A program made the translations under genes and the position numbers. From contig CADBNQ010000020.1 in assembly GCA_902796045.1 (NCBI GenBank), forward strand, positions 1 to 7,317: a stretch of DNA of 7,317 nt. Direction: 5' to 3'. Below the pieces are notes generated by a model. The model ran no database searches. It saw only the letters and a program-made list of their open reading frames with translations, and was not told the origin of the DNA. Positions 5,976 to 7,317 of the stretch are shown piece by piece; position 1 is the stretch's first letter; each line of letters begins with the position of its first letter. This stretch comes from an uncultured Lachnospiraceae bacterium. Lineage in GTDB: Bacteria > Bacillota > Clostridia > Lachnospirales > Lachnospiraceae.

Positions 5976-7124
5976 ATGAATACAATGTGGATTATTATCA
6001 TTTCGGGAATGATTCTGGGAGCAGTTTTCAGTGTCTTCTTTCTATGGTCAAGATTCTGCAGATTTCGGATTGTCAAAAGACTTTCCGGGGGCAGAAGATG
6101 GGCAGTCATTATCATTGGGTTTGTTCCTGTCGCGATACTGGGCTTCTTTGCATACCTTAATCTGGTAAATACCGTGGTGATCATTGTATACCTGTGTATC
6201 TACTGGATCGTGGCCGAGTGCCTGGCAGCCATTGTCAGAACGGTGCGCGGCAAAAGAAACGGCCAGGGAGAAAATGACAGTAAGGATCAGAGCCCTGAAG
6301 GACCCTACTGGACAGGGATTATTGTCTTATGTTTTGCAATCTGTTATTTCAGTGTGGGATGGTATCTGGCACACCATGTCCGGCAGACGGATTATACCGT
6401 CCGCACAGAGAAGAATCTGGGAACTGATTCCCTGAAGATTGCCTTCTTCGCAGATTCACATATAGGTGCTTTGTTTGACGGAAAGGGCTTTGCCCGGAGG
6501 CTGGAAGCCATCAGGTCAGCCTCCCCGGATATCCTTCTGATTCCGGGGGATTTTGTTGACGATGCGACAACTAAGGAAGACATGATAGCAAGCTGCCAGG
6601 CTCTGGCCGGATTTGACTGTCCGTACGGGAAGTATTTTGTCTACGGAAACCATGACACAGGCAATTATGGCTTTCGGCATTTCACGGTTTCTGATCTGGT
6701 AAACGAGCTGGAAAAAGCAGGCGTTGTCATCCTGGAAGATGAGGCCCTTCTGATCAATGACAGCTTCTACCTCATAGGCAGAAAGGACAGGACAGTTGTG
6801 GACAGGATGCCGCTTGAGGATATCATGTCAAAGCTCGACAGGTCAAAGTACATGATCGTCATGGACCATCAGCCAAATGATTATCAGGCAGAGGCTAAAG
6901 CCGGGCCTGACCTGGTGCTCTCCGGTCATACCCATGGCGGTCAGATGATTGAGATGAAGCTTGTATCTGAGCTGATAAAAGCAAATGACAGAACTTATGG
7001 GATGGAGCAGAGGGACAATACTGTTTTTCTTGTGACCAGCGGCATAGCGGACTGGGCAATAAAGTTCAAGACTGGCACAGAATCAGAGTACTGCATAGTA
7101 AATGTAGTACAGGAGGATCACTGA
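5976..7124 (+). CDS. Membrane-anchored metallophosphoesterase, YkuE/YaeI-like
   Basis: This is a calcineurin-like phosphoesterase, 382 residues, with a four-helix membrane anchor. Hydrophobic segments lie at about 4-24, 42-61, 63-88 and 112-132. The basic loops between the first and second (RFCRFRIVKRL and beyond) and after the third (RTVRGKR) suggest, by the positive-inside rule, that the catalytic domain (about 150-382) faces outside. All dinuclear-metal motifs are present: DSH (D160, H162), GDFVD (D192, D195), GNHD (224-227), H298 in MDHQP and GHTH (317-320) followed by GGQ. This places it with the YkuE/YaeI-type phosphoesterases. The E. coli member and its relatives have been linked to lipid or other phosphoester hydrolysis, but the substrate here cannot be read from sequence. 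The ATG follows GGAGA (5965-5969) and lies 13 bases after truA, so it is probably co-transcribed with truA. Confidence 0.9.
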   Translation: MNTMWIIIISGMILGAVFSVFFLWSRFCRFRIVKRLSGGRRWAVIIIGFVPVAILGFFAYLNLVNTVVIIVYLCIYWIVAECLAAIVRTVRGKRNGQGENDSKDQSPEGPYWTGIIVLCFAICYFSVGWYLAHHVRQTDYTVRTEKNLGTDSLKIAFFADSHIGALFDGKGFARRLEAIRSASPDILLIPGDFVDDATTKEDMIASCQALAGFDCPYGKYFVYGNHDTGNYGFRHFTVSDLVNELEKAGVVILEDEALLINDSFYLIGRKDRTVVDRMPLEDIMSKLDRSKYMIVMDHQPNDYQAEAKAGPDLVLSGHTHGGQMIEMKLVSELIKANDRTYGMEQRDNTVFLVTSGIADWAIKFKTGTESEYCIVNVVQEDH

Positions 7125-7128
7125 TCAT

Positions 7129-7149
7129 TTTCTGTTAAATCAACAGAAA
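7129..7149. repeat. Perfect 8-bp inverted repeat after the phosphoesterase gene
   Basis: TTTCTGTT (7129-7136) and AACAGAAA (7142-7149) are exact reverse complements around a 5-base spacer, starting 4 bases after the stop. The stem is AT-rich and no T-run follows on either strand, so it is at best a weak terminator. It lies 20 bases upstream of the next gene's -35 element and could instead be a protein-binding site. Confidence 0.5.
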
Positions 7150-7168
7150 GCAAGGGAAGAGGAACTCC

Positions 7169-7197
7169 TTGATTTGGGTCAGATTTGACGATATAAT
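7169..7197 (+). promoter_or_regulatory. Sigma-A-type promoter for the last gene
   Basis: TTGATT (7169-7174) is separated by exactly 17 bases from a perfect TATAAT (7192-7197). Transcription would start near 7203-7205, giving a leader of about 30 bases. It indicates that the gene at 7235 is a separate transcription unit. Confidence 0.75.
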
Positions 7198-7234
7198 AGA
7201 CCATATTTTATGATCTGATAAGGAGGATAATGAG

Positions 7235-7317
7235 ATGTTCAGTACAGATTTCTTAGAGAAGACAAGCACGACAGATGTACATGCCTATGAGAATGGGAAA
7301 TACAATGTTGTTGAGTA
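7235..7317 (+). CDS. Start of an unrecognised gene (3' end outside window)
   Basis: Only 27 codons are visible, beginning MFSTDFLEKTSTTDVHAYEN and ending mid-codon at the window edge (TA, which could become a stop or Tyr). The start is well supported: AGGAGG at 7221-7226 lies 8 bases before the ATG, and a consensus-like promoter stands just upstream. The visible part is soluble in character, with no signal peptide or membrane segment, and mixes acidic and polar residues. I do not recognise the family and propose no function. If the next base completes TAA or TAG the product would be only 27 residues, but a longer gene is more likely. Confidence 0.65.
   Translation, partial: MFSTDFLEKTSTTDVHAYENGKYNVVE

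Overview
The window reads as the distal end of the S10-spc-alpha ribosomal protein cluster of a low-to-mid GC Firmicute, most likely a member of the Lachnospiraceae (Clostridium cluster XIVa). The reasons are the gene order (rpsK, rpsD, rpoA, rplQ, then ECF transporter genes, then truA), strong AGGAGG-type ribosome binding sites, a zinc-free S4, an RpoA starting MFEFEKPRIEIAEI, and an enlarged 178-residue L17 of the kind I recall from that family. The lineage comes from recall of protein families, not from a search.

Layout: everything recognisable is on the + strand. Bases 1-2479 hold the alpha operon end: the 3' part of rpsK (S11), rpsD (S4), rpoA (RNA polymerase alpha) and rplQ (L17). A rho-independent terminator follows rplQ (2496-2525). 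After a gap of about 90 bases comes a second, tightly packed group: a 599-residue protein in which EcfA1 and EcfA2 are joined end to end (2571-4370), ecfT overlapping it by 4 bases (4367-5170), truA (5183-5962) and a membrane-anchored metallophosphoesterase of the YkuE/YaeI type (5976-7124). Then come an 8-bp inverted repeat, a good sigma-A-type promoter (7169-7197) and the first 27 codons of a gene I do not recognise (from 7235). No stretch over 300 bases lacks a gene, and I saw no tRNA, rRNA, CRISPR array or insertion sequence.

How the genes work together: S11, S4, L17 and the alpha subunit are translation and transcription core parts. The EcfA fusion plus EcfT form the shared energising module of group II ECF vitamin and metal importers, whose substrate-binding S components must be encoded elsewhere. 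TruA modifies tRNA anticodon stems. The phosphoesterase probably acts outside the membrane on an unknown substrate.

This is mostly an ordinary housekeeping region, and I do not see an undescribed system. The points most worth a second look are the EcfA1-EcfA2 fusion, a Shine-Dalgarno-like site with an in-frame TTG exactly at the junction of the two halves, and the phosphoesterase gene in the place where rplM-rpsI often follows truA.
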